Positions 42,256 to 51,371 of a stretch of 64,000 nucleotides of DNA are shown in pieces. Position numbers and translations under genes: made by a program. Under the pieces are notes generated by a model. The model did no database searches. It saw only the letters and a list, made by a program, of their open reading frames with translations, and was not told the origin of the DNA. Numbering within the stretch: position 1 is the first letter of the stretch; the number at the start of each line of letters is the position of its first letter. Location of the stretch: positions 55,938 through 119,937 of the forward strand of contig NZ_JAPVLU010000028.1 in the NCBI RefSeq assembly GCF_027158205.1. Reading direction: 5' to 3'. The DNA is from Streptomyces sp. H39-S7. GTDB lineage: Bacteria > Actinomycetota > Actinomycetes > Streptomycetales > Streptomycetaceae.

Positions 42256-43275
42256 TCAGGTGCGAGGTCCGTGACATTCCTGGTGTCTGAGGTCCCTGGG
42301 CGGCACGCCGTAGGCGGCGCGGAAGGCGCGACTGAAGTCTGCGGGGTGGCGGAATCCCCACCGGGTGGAGATATCGCCAATCGTGTGATGTCCCAGCCGC
42401 AGGTTGAGAAGGTCGGCCTTGCACCGTTCGAGGCGGCGTCGCCGGATCATCGCGCTGACCGTTTCGGGCTGGCCCTGGAACAGCTGGTGCAGGGTACGTA
42501 CGGATATACGGTGGTGGGTGGCAATGGTGGCCGGCCGCAGATCTTGATCACCAAGGTTGTGCTCGATGAACGCGTCGATGCGTGCGCGCAGTTCATGCTC
42601 ACGGGTTTCCACAGGCAGGGTGTGCTGCGCGTCGATGTGGCTCGCGAGGAACGTGACGGCCAGATCGAATCCGATGCGGCCCAGCCGATGCCGTTCCGCC
42701 GAGCCGGCCGCGGCGGAGTTCTCCCGGAAGCCGGACAGGAATTGGCCAAGGAGCGCCCCTGTCGGGGTTCGCGTGCGGAGAGGGTTGCCCAGCAGGCGGT
42801 CCGCCGTACCGCCCGGCAGTGGCAGGGAAGCTCTGGGCATCCGCATCAGCGTCAGACGTTGCTGCCGACCATGGTCGAGGAAGTCGGCAGCCAGCGGGTG
42901 GGAAGTGTCGAACAGAGCCATGTCTCCGGCCGAGAGGCATGTGACGTTGCCGGACTGTTCCAGTCTGATGGGGCTGCCGTGGACCACGAACAGGTGGTAG
43001 TCCTCCGGGTCATGATGCCGGATGAGCGCAGGGCCGCGACGAGCCGACAGCGGCGAGAAGGTGAGAGCCACCACGGTGCTGGCCGATAGGTCGGACACGT
43101 CGGCTCGCCCTCGGAAGCAGTCGGCGTGATCGCTGGTCATCACGGTGGGCATGACGTCCTGGCGCATCCGATGCATCCACCACTCGAACCGTTCCCGCGC
43201 CGGCACGACCTCAGTGGACAGGGTCGTGACAGCTTCCTGCACCAGGGGCGCTTCTTCGGACGCAAGTTCAGACAC
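42256..43275 (-). CDS. AraC-family transcriptional regulator
   Basis: 339 aa. The N-terminal cupin-like AraC_binding_2 region (about 20-200) includes VALTFSPLSARRGPALIRHH. The C-terminal double HTH (about 235-335) has ISVRTLHQLFQGQPETVSAM and IGDISTRWGFRHPADFSRAF, ending YGVPPRDLR. Neighbouring target genes are not obvious; both flanking genes have their own contexts. Confidence 0.93.
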   Translation of the reverse strand: MSELASEEAPLVQEAVTTLSTEVVPARERFEWWMHRMRQDVMPTVMTSDHADCFRGRADVSDLSASTVVALTFSPLSARRGPALIRHHDPEDYHLFVVHGSPIRLEQSGNVTCLSAGDMALFDTSHPLAADFLDHGRQQRLTLMRMPRASLPLPGGTADRLLGNPLRTRTPTGALLGQFLSGFRENSAAAGSAERHRLGRIGFDLAVTFLASHIDAQHTLPVETREHELRARIDAFIEHNLGDQDLRPATIATHHRISVRTLHQLFQGQPETVSAMIRRRRLERCKADLLNLRLGHHTIGDISTRWGFRHPADFSRAFRAAYGVPPRDLRHQECHGPRT

Positions 43276-43614
43276 CCGTTGATGGTCCCCCAGGCTCGGG
43301 GACAGTAAAAGGCGGCCGCCGGTCGGAGTGGGAACGCCCCTGACCGGTAAGCGTCACCGCCCCGAACCGGCAGAGGAAGTGCTGCCCACCAGTGAAAGTT
43401 CGGTGAGATCGATCATTCTCGGCGTAGGCGCGCTCGGCGCGGCACAGGCACGGGCCCACGAAAGTTCAGCGTGGCTCCGCCAGGGCGTGGCCGGAGGCGA
43501 CCGCCGGGGGTACGGGCACCGGGCATCGGGCGAAGCGGCGCAAGGTCGATCCGCTCGTCCCTCTCCAGTCCGCGATGTCCAGCCGCGGCTACTGCAGCGC
43601 GCGAACGTGGTGCA
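43276..43614. other. 339-bp gap, no gene seen
   Basis: Between the AraC start and the TetR stop. It must hold the AraC promoter; no recognisable operator or protein pattern was found. Confidence 0.5.
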
Positions 43615-44223
43615 TCAGTCGAGGGCGCAGCTGCGGCCGGTCTGCAGGATCTCGTCGGAGAGCTCGGGCTCGACGTGCCGTACGGCGCGGGCGAGCATCA
43701 GCGTGCCGACCATTTCGCTGAGCAGGCGGGTGGCCTTGTCGCGGGCTTCGCCCGGGTCGAGTTCGTGCCCCTTTTCCTCCGCTTCGCGCAGAAACTCCGC
43801 GGCGAAGCCGGTGAGGTAACCCTCGACGCCTTCGGCGTACACCCTCTGCACGGCCTCGCCCTGCCGTCCGACGTCGGTGACCAGGGAGGCGGAGGGGCAG
43901 CCGCCGTCCGGGGCGTCACGGTGCGCGGTGGACAGGTACCCGGCCACGACCCGCTCCAGCGGAGAGCCGGCCTGGCCCGAACCGTCCTCGATCGTCCGCG
44001 CCAGGCCCCCGAGCGAGGCGGCGAAGGAGGCGCCGCACACCTCCACGACCAGGTCGTTCTTGGAGGCGAAGTGATTGTAGAAGCCGCCGTGGGTGAGTCC
44101 GGCCTCCTTCATCAACTCGGCGATGCCGACCGCGTCTACGCCCTGCGAGCGAAACATGCGGCCCGCCGCTTCGAGGATGTTGTGCCGGTTGCGGGCCTTG
44201 TCCTCCTTGGTGATCCGCGGCAT
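43615..44223 (-). CDS. TetR-family regulator
   Basis: 202 aa. RHNILEAAGRMFRSQGVDAV, then the HTH GIAELMKEAGLTHGGFYNHF, with a TetR_C-type ligand domain (YLSTAHRDAPDGGCPSASL) of the group often reacting to aldehydes or quaternary amines. Two palindromes lie in the AT-richer divergent promoter region (44260-44306). It probably controls the short frame and VOC gene to its right. Confidence 0.92.
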   Translation of the reverse strand: MPRITKEDKARNRHNILEAAGRMFRSQGVDAVGIAELMKEAGLTHGGFYNHFASKNDLVVEVCGASFAASLGGLARTIEDGSGQAGSPLERVVAGYLSTAHRDAPDGGCPSASLVTDVGRQGEAVQRVYAEGVEGYLTGFAAEFLREAEEKGHELDPGEARDKATRLLSEMVGTLMLARAVRHVEPELSDEILQTGRSCALD

Positions 44224-44259
44224 GACCGTCCTCTCGCATCGCTCTCGACTTGACCTTTT

Positions 44260-44306
44260 TGATGATGCCTTTCATCATAACAACAGTTCCAATGACACTC
44301 GTCATT
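44260..44306. promoter_or_regulatory. Two palindromes, likely TetR operators
   Basis: ATGATG-CCTTT-CATCAT (44262-44278) and AATGAC-ACTC-GTCATT (44291-44306) in an unusually AT-rich stretch between the TetR gene and the next rightward start. Confidence 0.55.
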
Positions 44307-44330
44307 AATAATTCTCGGAAGGGAAGCGTC

Positions 44331-44615
44331 ATGCGCGCCATCGCCTACGAACAGCACCGAGGAGCAGGGCAGGTGTTACGCCCGAGCGCACCGCCGGCCC
44401 CTGCCGCGCCCGCGGCCTGGCAGGCGCGGGTGCGGGTGCTCTCCCGGCCCCCGACGACGTGGCGGGAGCAGATGGCCTTCCGGGTGGGCCACGGAGATCG
44501 CCTCGCACCGAGCCACCCGCTGACCGAGGGCGGCCAGGACACCTACTACGCCGGTCACACCGAGCGCCCGACCACCCCGTCTTCATCGACAACTGAGCAA
44601 GGAAGACAGCCGTGA
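44331..44615 (+). CDS. Short unassigned ORF, possible gene remnant
   Basis: 94 aa. The opening MRAIAYEQHRGAGQVL resembles the first strand of zinc-type alcohol dehydrogenase/quinone oxidoreductases, but nothing after residue 16 fits that fold. GGAAGGGAAG four bases before the ATG is a very good ribosome site and the stop overlaps the next GTG start region, so it may be translated as a leader of the VOC gene. An internally deleted oxidoreductase gene is the best guess. Confidence 0.3.
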   Translation: MRAIAYEQHRGAGQVLRPSAPPAPAAPAAWQARVRVLSRPPTTWREQMAFRVGHGDRLAPSHPLTEGGQDTYYAGHTERPTTPSSSTTEQGRQP

Positions 44616-44959
44616 GCAGCAACATCCGAGCAATAGTCGCGAACGTCGAAGTAGAGAACCTCGAAGACGCGATCCCTCTCTACCAGGACCTGGCCGGGGA
44701 CACGGAAGTCCGCCGCTTCCCGTACCGCGAACTGGAGGTGGCACTGGTAGGACCCTTCCTGCTCTGCTCCGGTCCGCTGGAGAAGTACGTCTCGCAGAAC
44801 GCGACCGTCATCGTCGAATCCCTGACGCCCGTTCTCGACGCCCTCGGCAAGGCCGGCGCCGAGATCCTCGAGGCACCCAACGAAGTACCCAACGGCACCA
44901 GGATCGTCGCCCGCCACCCCGACGGCTCCGTCTTCGAGTACCTGCAGCCCCGCTCCTGA
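44612..44959 (+). CDS. Small VOC-family protein
   Basis: 115 aa, one VOC unit: VANVEVENLEDAIPLYQDLA, later GPFLLCSGPLEKY, and the terminal RIVARHPDGSVFEYLQP with the metal-ligand Glu. Works as a homodimer in this family. The GTG at 44612 follows AAGGAAG. Probably co-transcribed with the short upstream frame under the TetR regulator at 43615-44223. Confidence 0.8.
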   Translation: MSSNIRAIVANVEVENLEDAIPLYQDLAGDTEVRRFPYRELEVALVGPFLLCSGPLEKYVSQNATVIVESLTPVLDALGKAGAEILEAPNEVPNGTRIVARHPDGSVFEYLQPRS

Positions 44960-45312
44960 GAGGCTCGCGGTACGGTCGCTGCCCGACCTGTCGGCCCCAC
45001 CACGACCTTCCTTGCGGTCCGGCAGTCGCCAGCGACAGGCACTGAGCGCGCCGGCCCGCGAAGTCGGCCGGCTCCTCAGCGAGGACGTCGCGGCAGCCTG
45101 CTTCACGACGGTAGACACATGGCGGGTGACCGCGTGCCAGTCCCCCACGGGCGCCGACGGCGTCGCCGAGGCGCTCGGCAAGGTCCGGGTGGGAAGCGCC
45201 GGATTCCCGGGTTCACGGGCGATGAGTTTCACCGCGAGGGTCAGTCGGTATATCGACAGACACGATCAGCCCCATGCGGCCCGGGGCCGTCTACCACCCC
45301 ACGGAGGACCTC
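44960..45312. other. 353-bp gap, no supported gene
   Basis: Open frames exist on both strands but lack recognisable patterns. The end of the gap carries the promoter and GGAGG ribosome site of the DHFR-family gene. Confidence 0.4.
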
Positions 45313-45888
45313 ATGTCCGCTCCCTACACCTTCGACGTCTTTTCCAGTCTCGACGGCTTCGGCGCCGCCGGGGGCGACTGGAGCGGGTATTGGGGGAAGC
45401 AAGGAACCGAATTCCTCGACCACCGCCTGACCCAGTACGCCCCGGAGCAGCGGATGGTCCTCGGAGCCAACACCTATCGAGCCTTTGTGGGCATCCTGGC
45501 TTCCGGCACCGAGGAGTCCGTGCGCGACCCCTGGGTCACCCGGATGCTGCACCTGCCGACCACGGTGGTGTCGAGCAGTTTGAACGAGCCCCTGGACTGG
45601 CCGGACGCGACCGTCGCGCCGGGCGACGCCGTCGACGTCGTGGCCCGGCTGAAGAAGGAGTCCGCGGTGCCGTTGCGCTCACACGGCAGCCTGTCGATGA
45701 ACCGGGCGCTGATGGCCGCAGGCCTGGTCGACCGCGTCCAGGTCACGGTCTTCCCAGTGATCACCGGGAGCACCGGATTGCACTCGATCTTCCACGGCGC
45801 GGCGGACTTCGACCTCGAGCTGATCGAGAGCCGAACGCTCGGCGGCCAGATCCAGGAACTTATCTACCGGCCGACCCTGCACTCGTGA
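45313..45888 (+). CDS. DHFR/RibD-C family reductase
   Basis: 191 aa. YTFDVFSSLDGFGAAGGDWS is the family N-terminus (V-S-x-S-L-D-G-x). RMVLGANTYRAFVG and SHGSLSMNRALMAAGLVDRV mark the NADPH site and helix. These RibD-C domain proteins are pterin- or pyrimidine-reductase relatives with unknown substrates. GGAGG precedes the ATG at 45313. Confidence 0.88.
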   Translation: MSAPYTFDVFSSLDGFGAAGGDWSGYWGKQGTEFLDHRLTQYAPEQRMVLGANTYRAFVGILASGTEESVRDPWVTRMLHLPTTVVSSSLNEPLDWPDATVAPGDAVDVVARLKKESAVPLRSHGSLSMNRALMAAGLVDRVQVTVFPVITGSTGLHSIFHGAADFDLELIESRTLGGQIQELIYRPTLHS

Positions 45889-46354
45889 GCCCTCGTCGCG
45901 AGCACCGCTCGAAAGTCATGGGCCAGGCCGCGCCGCGGAAACTCAGACCCGACCGGCGACCCGACGTGCTCAGGGAGTTGAAGGCCCGGCACACCTCAGC
46001 CGGGCGCGCCAACCCGGGGTGGCCCCCTGCCCCGCACCGCATCTACAAGCCGATGGTGCCTTCCGGCCGCCGGCCCGCGCCGGGCCGCAGGTGAGAGAGG
46101 TCATCCGGGCTCGAATCGTGCTTACTGCCGCCGAGGATTCGAGCAACGGCTTCATCGCATCCTGGCGCGCCAGCATGGGGCCATCCCCCGCGCGCGGGAA
46201 GCAGCGGGCCGTCGGCGAATACACCGAGCTGCACGCAGGGGCCATCCCCGCGGCCAGCCTCGCCAAAGCCGCGCAGTACACGTACTGGTCACGGCTGCGC
46301 ACCAGGCCCAACGGGCAGTCATCGCCCTGGCCGGTTCCGGAACGGCACGCTCGG
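45889..46354. other. 466-bp gap with an IS630-like scrap
   Basis: No intact gene. An inverted repeat CTCGAATC / GATTCGAG (46110-46143) overlaps a transposase-like fragment at 46091-46171. Confidence 0.4.
46091..46171 (+). pseudogene. Possible IS630-type transposase N-terminal scrap
   Basis: The plus translation VREVIRARIVLTAAEDSSNG resembles the opening of IS630-family transposases (x-RARIVLLAAEGxSN-x-x-IA). Only about 27 codons remain and the following HTH is missing. Confidence 0.35.
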
Positions 46355-46669
46355 TCAGTCGGTGGGTGGGAAGAGCGCAAGGAGCCGTGCGCGCTGCGCG
46401 GAGCCGAGGCCCTGGACGCGGCGGCTCTCGGCGATTCCGAGGTCGGCGAGCAGTTGGCGAGCGCGGACGGCACCGATGCCGGGAAGTGATTCCAGGAGGC
46501 GGCGTACGCGGATCTTGCCGACCACCGCGTCCTTTCGGCTGAGCAGGTCCGTGAGCGGCAGGGTCCCTGCCTTGAGCTGGGCCATCAGGTCCCCGCGCTC
46601 CTTGCGGACGGCCTTCGCCTTCTCCAGCGCTTGGGCCCTCTGGGACGGGGTCAATGCGGGTAGATCCAT
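46355..46669 (-). CDS. sIHF domain, alternative internal start
   Basis: Nested in the frame above: ATG at 46669 with AAGGAG eight bases upstream gives a 104-aa protein of standard sIHF length (S. coelicolor and mycobacterial relatives are about 105 aa). The canonical sIHF gene normally follows gmk, which is not here, so this is likely a divergent second copy. Confidence 0.6.
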   Translation of the reverse strand: MDLPALTPSQRAQALEKAKAVRKERGDLMAQLKAGTLPLTDLLSRKDAVVGKIRVRRLLESLPGIGAVRARQLLADLGIAESRRVQGLGSAQRARLLALFPPTD

Positions 46670-47290
46670 CAGCTGTTCTCCTTGTTCGCGTGATGCTCGC
46701 GTGCGCGCTGCCGACTCCGGCGCGGCGCGGAACGCCTCGATCACGTAGGCGGCGAAGCGGCTGGAGGCCGTGAGCCGGGCTGGGCGGGGCGTGTGCTGGA
46801 GGCCCTGGTGGGCGGTGAGCATCAGAATCAGGTCATCGACGATGAAGCCAGGGCGCAGCGCGCCCGTCTCCTGGGCGCGGCGGGCCAGTTCGGTGACCGC
46901 GCGCGAGGTCCGCTCGCGGTCGGCGGCGAAGTCCATGGACTGAGGGAAGGCCGTCATGAAGGCGTCGGCGAATCCGCGGCTGTGGGCGTGCAGGTCGCAG
47001 ATCCGCTTGATCAGGTCCTGGAATCCGTGCCACGGGTCCGCGTCCGCGAGGGCGTCGCGGACGGCGGCGTGACAGGCTCGGTGCTGCTCGGTGAAGGTCT
47101 GCTCGATCAGTTCCCGCTTGGTCGGAAAATGCCGGTACAGCGTGGCAGGGGCGAGGTCCGCGTGCCGGGCGACGGCGCGCATGGGGGCGTTCAGGCCCTC
47201 CTCGCCGAACACCGAGCGGGCGGCGTCCAGGATGCGGGCCCGGTTGTCGCGGGCGTCGCAGCGCACGGTCTGAGGCAAGTGGCCGGTCAT
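46355..47290 (-). CDS. TetR regulator fused to an actinobacterial integration host factor (sIHF) domain
   Basis: 311 aa in one frame. Residues 1-195 are a normal TetR protein (ARILDAARSVFGEEGLNAPM; HADLAPATLYRHFPTKRELI; ending SRFAAYVIEAFRAAP). Residues 208-311 are a full sIHF/mIHF-type protein: LPALTPSQRAQALEKAKAVR, RRLLESLPGIGAVRARQLLA, and the DNA-contact loop AESRRVQGLG, where the third Arg of the usual RR-x-R is Gln. No stop codon separates them, but the sIHF part has its own ATG (46669) behind AAGGAG. Both the fusion and a free sIHF could be made. Divergent from a quinone oxidoreductase gene. Confidence 0.8.
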   Translation of the reverse strand: MTGHLPQTVRCDARDNRARILDAARSVFGEEGLNAPMRAVARHADLAPATLYRHFPTKRELIEQTFTEQHRACHAAVRDALADADPWHGFQDLIKRICDLHAHSRGFADAFMTAFPQSMDFAADRERTSRAVTELARRAQETGALRPGFIVDDLILMLTAHQGLQHTPRPARLTASSRFAAYVIEAFRAAPESAARTRASREQGEQLMDLPALTPSQRAQALEKAKAVRKERGDLMAQLKAGTLPLTDLLSRKDAVVGKIRVRRLLESLPGIGAVRARQLLADLGIAESRRVQGLGSAQRARLLALFPPTD

Positions 47291-47310
47291 CGTCTCTCAC
47301 TTCAGCCGGG

Positions 47311-47340
47311 CGGACGGGCGCGTCCGTTACGGTCCGTTGG
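47311..47340. promoter_or_regulatory. Palindrome and TCCGTT repeats between TetR-sIHF and its divergent partner
   Basis: CGGACG-GGCG-CGTCCG (47311-47326) followed by a second TCCGTT in GGTCCGTTGG (47331-47340), 20-50 bp from the TetR-sIHF start; a likely autoregulatory operator. Confidence 0.5.
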
Positions 47341-47452
47341 CGGTGCCGCCACCTCCGTCCGGCAATCCGTCGGCGGCCCCGATGGTAGGGCCGATGCGCT
47401 ACCCACGGTTGCAGTACCAGCGTGTGTCCGTCCACCGACCCGAGGAGCAGAG

Positions 47453-48415
47453 ATGAAGGCCGTCGTTGTCAGAACGTTCGGAGACCCTGAGGGACTGGAG
47501 GTCATCGACGTACCCGTGCCCGTGCCGGCTCCGGGCCAGGTGCGGATCGTCACCGAGGCGATCGGAGTGGGCGGGGTGGATGCCATGATCCGCCGGGGAG
47601 CGCTCGCCGCCTACGGCTTCCGAGCGGGCCATCTCCTCGGCAGTGAGGTCGCGGGACGCGTCACCGCGGTGGGAGAGGGCGTCGACGTGTCGTGGATCGG
47701 GCGGCGGGCATGGGCGTTCACCGGCCTGTCCGGTGGGTATGCCGAGCAGGCCGTCGCCGCGGTCGATGACGTGCTGCCACTTCCCCACAGCCTGACCGGC
47801 AGTGACGCGGTTGCTCTCGGTGGCTCCGGCGTGGTCGCCCACTTCGCCCTGGAACGGGCCCGTCTGGCAGTCGGGGAGACGGTGCTCGTGCGCGGAGCGG
47901 CGGGCAGCATCGGGATCACGGCGGTCCAGCTCGCAGCCAGGAACCGCGCGGGCGCGGTGGCGGTCACCACCTCATCGGCCGAGCGCGGTACCCGCCTGAA
48001 GGAACTGGGCGCCACGCACGTCCTGAACCGCTCCGGGGAGGGCGACAGAGACGCACCGGCGGGCTTCGACGTGGTGATCGACGTCGTGGGAGGCCCCCAG
48101 CTTCCCGTCTTCCTGGACAGGTTGAACGCCAACGGGCGGTACGTGGCCGTGGGCGTGGTCGGTGGGCAGCCGCCGGCAGACTTCGGTATGCGGCTGATGG
48201 ATGCCTTCCGCAGATCGCTGTCCTTCGCCACCTTCAGCTCCGACACCGTGCCCGGCCCCGACCGGCAGGCGGTGCGGTCCTCCCAGTTCGCCGATGCCGC
48301 GCTCGGAGACCTGCGCACGATCGTGCACGAGGTGCTGCCGCTGGAGCAGGCGGCACTGGCCCACCACAAGATGGACGCGGGAGAGGTGTTCGGGAGGGTC
48401 GTGCTGGTGCCCTGA
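47453..48415 (+). CDS. Zinc-independent quinone oxidoreductase (MDR family)
   Basis: 320 aa. MKAVVVRTFGDPEGLEVIDV and GHLLGSEVAGRVTAVGEGVD form the GroES-like half. ETVLVRGAAGSIGITAVQLA is the NADPH Rossmann motif (AxxGxxG). The structural and catalytic zinc cysteines of true alcohol dehydrogenases are absent, as in QOR/crystallin-zeta. GAGGAG lies before the ATG. It is the obvious target of the divergent TetR-sIHF protein. Confidence 0.92.
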   Translation: MKAVVVRTFGDPEGLEVIDVPVPVPAPGQVRIVTEAIGVGGVDAMIRRGALAAYGFRAGHLLGSEVAGRVTAVGEGVDVSWIGRRAWAFTGLSGGYAEQAVAAVDDVLPLPHSLTGSDAVALGGSGVVAHFALERARLAVGETVLVRGAAGSIGITAVQLAARNRAGAVAVTTSSAERGTRLKELGATHVLNRSGEGDRDAPAGFDVVIDVVGGPQLPVFLDRLNANGRYVAVGVVGGQPPADFGMRLMDAFRRSLSFATFSSDTVPGPDRQAVRSSQFADAALGDLRTIVHEVLPLEQAALAHHKMDAGEVFGRVVLVP

Positions 48416-48426
48416 GCGGGACAGAG

Positions 48427-48455
48427 CCGGTGTCCGCCGCGCCGCCGGACACCGG
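48427..48455 (+). terminator. Terminator hairpin after the quinone oxidoreductase gene
   Basis: Perfect 10-bp stem CCGGTGTCCG / CGGACACCGG, 9-base loop, 12 bp past the stop. Confidence 0.75.
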
Positions 48456-48934
48456 ACAACGGGGCCGCTCGGGCGCACAGAATCCTCCATCGCATCGTCG
48501 GGAGCCCGCCCCACGACGCTCCGTGGGATGTCCGACGTACCGCCGGCGCCGCGCTCCTGAACGGCGCAACGGATGTCGAACAGCCCAGCCTCGGACCGCC
48601 GGCGCCCGACCGGTCGTCCTCCGGATCACTGCCAGATCGCCTGAGACCCATCCGACACCCATTGATGGACAGGTCACCCTCACCCGTCGGCGGCTGGCCG
48701 TCTTGTACGCCGGCGGCTACAGATGCACCATTTCGGCCCGCATGGCTGGAGTCCCTCCACACCGCGTTGGGCAGTCACCGTCGGTGACGATGTTTCGTTT
48801 CGGAGATTGCGCGGGGGACAGCTCCCATGGGCACGTTGCGCCGTACGGAACATACCGGACGCCGCGCAGTGGTTCGCGTCTGCGCACGCGCAACCGCCGT
48901 GATCAAGTACCGGGCTCCAGCAGCGTCCCGCCGA
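48456..48934. other. 479-bp stretch without a supported gene
   Basis: Only short, patternless frames between a terminator and an SDR pseudogene; probably decayed sequence. Confidence 0.45.
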
Positions 48935-49172
48935 CGCTGGCGGGCCCGCGCGGCATCCGTGTCAACGCGATCATGCCGGGACCGTCGGACACCGACGGCA
49001 CCAGGGCCATGGGCTATGTCGGGTCGGATCAGGAGACACAGGCGATCGCCGCAACCCCCTGGGCCGCACGGGCAACCCCGACGACTACGGCCCGCTTGTC
49101 GCCTTCCTGGCTTCCGACGACGCGCGCTGGATCACCGGGAATGCCATCCTCGCTTCCGGAGACATGCGCTGA
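48935..49172 (+). pseudogene. 3' fragment of a short-chain dehydrogenase gene, frameshifted
   Basis: AGPRGIRVNAIMPGPSDTDG then TRAMGYVGSDQETQAIAATP is the C-terminal SDR segment. It then shifts frame: the continuation DDYGPLVAFLASDDARWITG, with final ILASGDMR, lies in another frame. The Rossmann half and the Ser-Tyr-Lys site are missing. Both a large 5' deletion and a frameshift mark it as dead. Confidence 0.75.
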
Positions 49173-49349
49173 CGCCCCACTACTTCTCCCCTGACGGTAG
49201 TCCCGAGGGCGCCTTGGACCACGCCTGCGGCCATGACCTCGATATGCCGGATATCTGACGCACCGCCACGCGGCAGCGGGCCGGAGTCGACCCCGAAGGA
49301 CTTCCAGCTCCGAGTACTTAGTGGTCGGCGCTGGAAATCCTTTGAGGCA

Positions 49350-50132
49350 TCAGGAGGCTGCGGTCGACCCCGGACTGGCCGCGGGTGGCTCTGCCTCCGC
49401 GCGACCGCGCACGGAGGTCGCTCCGATGGCGTCGGGCTGAAGGAGCCCGGTGAGTACGCGGATGAGGATGCGGACCAAGAGCGATTCCGGTGAATCCTCG
49501 GCCTCGGGCGGCTGCCCGGTCAGGGCGGTGGCGAGGTGGGGGTGGTGGCCCGCCATGGCGACCTGGGTGAGATATTCCGTCTGGGCCTGCTGCCACTGCG
49601 GGATGGTCTGCCCAGCGAGACGCTGGATCACCTCGGCGCGAGTCAGAGTGGAGACGACGGCATTGAGGATCGCGATGGCCTCCAGCTTGGTCCGGGGACT
49701 GACGTCGAGGTCGGCCAGTGCGGCCAGGGCGTGCTCCAGGTAGGTGACCGCGTGCGGTCCCACCGGGGTCCTCGTCGCGGTCGCGTCGAGCAGCCATGGG
49801 TGCGCGAGGTAGACGCTCCTGCTCTGCCGGGCCAGGGCGAGCAGGTCGTCGAGCCAGTGTCCGGAGCCGAGCGCGGCGTAGGAGATCTCGCCGTTGACCT
49901 GGTCGATCATCAGTTCCAGCAGTTCGTCGCGGGTGGCCACATAGCGGTAGAGGGATGCCGGCCCGGCCCCGAGGGCGACCGCCACGGCCCGCATGGTGAC
50001 GGCGGGCAGGCCGTCTGCGTCGCCCAGGGCGATCCCGGCGGCGGCGATGCGGTCGCGGTCGAACGTGGGCGTCGGGCCGCGTCCGGCGCGTTCGGGGCGC
50101 AGCCAGATGCTGTGGGCGGACGGCTCGGTCAT
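49350..50132 (-). CDS. TetR-family regulator (TetR_C_1 type)
   Basis: 260 aa. DRDRIAAAGIALGDADGLPA, then MRAVAVALGAGPASLYRYVA for the HTH, and a long C-terminal domain like that of tetracycline-type repressors. An Ala/Pro-rich tail follows. Divergent from a broken alpha/beta hydrolase gene with a perfect ACTGCGA / TCGCAGT palindrome between them. Confidence 0.92.
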   Translation of the reverse strand: MTEPSAHSIWLRPERAGRGPTPTFDRDRIAAAGIALGDADGLPAVTMRAVAVALGAGPASLYRYVATRDELLELMIDQVNGEISYAALGSGHWLDDLLALARQSRSVYLAHPWLLDATATRTPVGPHAVTYLEHALAALADLDVSPRTKLEAIAILNAVVSTLTRAEVIQRLAGQTIPQWQQAQTEYLTQVAMAGHHPHLATALTGQPPEAEDSPESLLVRILIRVLTGLLQPDAIGATSVRGRAEAEPPAASPGSTAAS

Positions 50133-50181
50133 GGCCCCTCCTGTTCTGCGAACGGCGTATGCAGTACCTTAGGCCATATGA

Positions 50182-50202
50182 ACTGCGAACATGGATCGCA
50201 GT
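50182..50202. promoter_or_regulatory. Probable TetR operator
   Basis: ACTGCGA (50182-50188) and TCGCAGT (50196-50202) are perfect arms around a 7-base spacer, in the 88-bp divergent promoter region. Confidence 0.65.
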
Positions 50203-50220
50203 AAATGGGAGAGAGCCGAC

Positions 50221-51178
50221 ATGCCCCAGATGCAGCCGCAGCAGGAGTGGACGCCGACCCGGTACGCGCACAACGGCGACGTGCAGGTGGCCTTCGACCA
50301 ACTGAAGGGCTCTGAGGGCGAACCGTTGCTGCTCATCATGGGCTTGGCCACCGCCCGGTTCTGGTGGCCGGCCGGGCTGTGCCAGGCCTTCGGCGACGCC
50401 GGGTTCGCCGTGGCCCGCTACGACCAGCGCGACGCCGGCCAGTCGACCCGGATGCCGGACACCGCCACCACCAACCCCTTCAAAGCGCTGTTCGCCAAGC
50501 GCGGGGACGCCTACACCTCCGAGGACATGACCGACGACGCCATCGCTGTGCTGGACGAACTCGCCTGGGAGAAAGCCCATGTCTTCGGCCACTCCCTCGG
50601 CGGCGCAATCGCGCAGCGGATCGCGCTGCGACACCCCGACCGGGTGCTCAGCGTCACCTCCTCGGCGGCCCTGCCCAGCGACGTCTCCGGCCTGGGGGTC
50701 CTGCGCTACCTGCGGTTCGGCCTGCTCGCCAAGCTCGCCCGGACCAAGTTCCCCGAGGGCCGCGAGGGCGACATCGAGGCCGCCCTCACCGTCTGGCGCG
50801 GCATCGCATCCCCCGGCTACCCCTTCGACGAGGCCGCGGCCCGCGCCTGGGTCGAGGCCGACGTGGACAGCGGCCCGCGCGACAACAAGGCACAGAGCCG
50901 CCAGATCGGCGCCCAGTGGCACGGACCCAGGCTCAAGGACCTGCGCAGGCCCACCCTGGTCCTGCACGGCGAGCAGGACCCGATCCATCCTGCGTGTCAG
51001 CGCGGGCCGCGCCACCGCCCGGGCCATCGACGGCGCCCGCCTGGTGACCTACCCGGGCGTCGGCCACGACCTCCCCGCAGCCCTGTGGACCGACATCGCC
51101 CGCCAGGTCAGCGACATGGCGGTCCGTCAGCTGCGGCCAGGCAGTGCGGGCGTGCTCGGACAGCCGCTGGGCGAGTGA
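50221..51178 (+). pseudogene. Alpha/beta hydrolase gene broken by a 4-bp tandem duplication
   Basis: The first 255 codons read as an intact alpha/beta hydrolase (doxorubicin-esterase-like): LLLIMGLATARFWWPAGLCQ, RYDQRDAGQST, HVFGHSLGGAIAQRIALRHP with Ser near 125, ending LVLHGEQDPI. At 50983-50990 ATCCATCC shifts the frame; removing one ATCC gives DPI-LRVSAGRATARAIDGARL and the His segment YPGVGHDLPAALW, ending at the TGA 51176-51178. Without correction the catalytic His is lost and the frame runs into the downstream antitoxin gene. Either a recent mutation or a sequencing error. GGGAGAG precedes the ATG. Confidence 0.85.
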
Positions 51179-51371
51179 CAGCCCGGTGCACTCCGGCGTC
51201 GTGGGCACGGTGGCCATCCTCGAGACGGAGGACGCCGTCCGGCCGGCCGGCGGTCTCGGAGTCCCCGATGGTCCGTAGCCTGCCGCCCAGCCACGTCTTC
51301 GGGCATAGCGCCGGAGGATCAGCCGCAGTCCCCCGGGTGAGGGACGGCTTGGCCTGTCAGCCCTTCACACA

